Below, one piece after another: positions 6,067-6,500 of a stretch of DNA of 6,500 nt. Position numbers and translations under genes: made by a program. Every line of letters begins with the position of its first letter. Positions within the stretch are counted from its first letter, which is position 1. The DNA is from JADKCL01 sp046050405 (GTDB taxonomy: Bacteria; Bacteroidota; Bacteroidia; J057; JADKCL01). Under the pieces are notes generated by a model. The model ran no database searches. It was not told the DNA's origin and saw only the letters and a list, made by a program, of their open reading frames with translations. The stretch lies in the NCBI GenBank assembly GCA_046050405.1, contig JBJOPY010000298.1, positions 1 through 6,500 on the forward strand, written 5' to 3'.

Positions 6067-6500
6067 ATGGAGGAGAAAAAAAGTCTTGAACGCATCGTGA
6101 ACGTGCCCTGCAATTCCTGTGGCGGCGAAATGAGGTATGACCCGGGGCAGCAACGGCTTCTATGTCCCAATTGTGGCTCGACGCGGGAGATCCCTCGCCC
6201 CAAGGATATGGTGGTGGAGCGGTCATTTGCGGATGCGTCGGATCTTGAGGCGCGTTCCTCTGGATTCGCGGTTCCTTCCAAGGTGTTCCATTGCAATGGT
6301 TGCGGGGCGAATACCTCTGTAGAACCCGATACGGTGGCTTTCAATTGCCCATTCTGCGGATCCACGAATGTCAATGCCGAGGCGACAGAGGCCAAGGTGA
6401 TACGTCCATCAGGAATCCTGCCTTTCAAGGTCACCAAGGAGTCTGCGCTCGGAAAGTTCAAGGTATGGCTCGGGAAAGGCTTATTCGCACCCGGCAACCT
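6067..6500 (+). CDS. Double zinc-ribbon protein, 3' end beyond window
   Basis: This frame stays open to the right edge (144 complete codons), so the gene is partial. Two zinc ribbons with identical spacing, CX2C-X14-CX2C, lie at Cys15/18/33/36 and Cys76/79/94/97. They are followed by a region reading ILPFKVTKESALGKFKVWLGKGLFAPGN (about 116-143, quoted in parts: ILPFKVTKE, then KFKVWLGKGLFAP). From memory, this arrangement matches bacterial zinc-ribbon proteins, often loosely annotated as TFIIB-type or PriA-like, that can continue into C-terminal membrane segments; no helicase motif is seen here. The ATG at 6067 is the only start upstream of the first ribbon. It follows the Omp85 stop by four bases, with AGGA (6061-6064) overlapping that stop but very close to the ATG, suggesting translational coupling. 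The function is unknown. Confidence 0.8.
   Translation, partial: MEEKKSLERIVNVPCNSCGGEMRYDPGQQRLLCPNCGSTREIPRPKDMVVERSFADASDLEARSSGFAVPSKVFHCNGCGANTSVEPDTVAFNCPFCGSTNVNAEATEAKVIRPSGILPFKVTKESALGKFKVWLGKGLFAPGN

Noticed and set aside
5091..6497. Long minus-strand open frame of 468 codons opposite the Omp85 gene
   Set aside because: It runs antisense across two well-supported plus-strand genes and the gap between them, matches no family I know, and reads like the shadow of the opposite frames.

Overview
The window looks like a chromosomal housekeeping segment from a member of the Bacteroidota. The evidence is a Rho factor with a Bacteroidota-style disordered insertion, a Bacteroidota-like seryl-tRNA synthetase, an exact match to the phylum's unusual promoter consensus (TTTG-N19-TAnnTTTG), and start codons without good Shine-Dalgarno sites. 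Base composition is around or slightly above 50% GC by eye, which is on the high side for that phylum, so the lineage may not be a well-known one. I cannot name a genus.

Layout: bases 1-318 hold no gene I can support. A hairpin at 319-366 ends the minus-strand gene rho (407-2404), which encodes a 665-residue transcription termination factor. A 408-base gap (2405-2812) separates rho from the divergent gene serS (2813-4093, plus strand, seryl-tRNA synthetase). After a 181-base gap comes a plus-strand gene for an outer-membrane protein of the Omp85 superfamily, BamA/TamA type (4275-6062). Four bases later starts a double zinc-ribbon protein (6067 onward), cut by the window end and probably cotranscribed with the Omp85 gene.

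The coding content is ordinary, and I see no mobile element, CRISPR array, RNA gene or undescribed multi-gene system. The most interesting part is the rho leader. An exact Bacteroidota-type promoter would give a leader RNA of about 255 nt. Its 5' end is perfectly complementary over 12 bases to a site about 130 nt downstream, beside a C-rich, G-poor stretch resembling a Rho loading site. This suggests, as inference, that rho controls its own transcription through leader structure. The second point of interest is the roughly 245-residue disordered insertion in Rho, which carries an in-frame 9-bp tandem repeat that can vary in copy number without breaking the gene.
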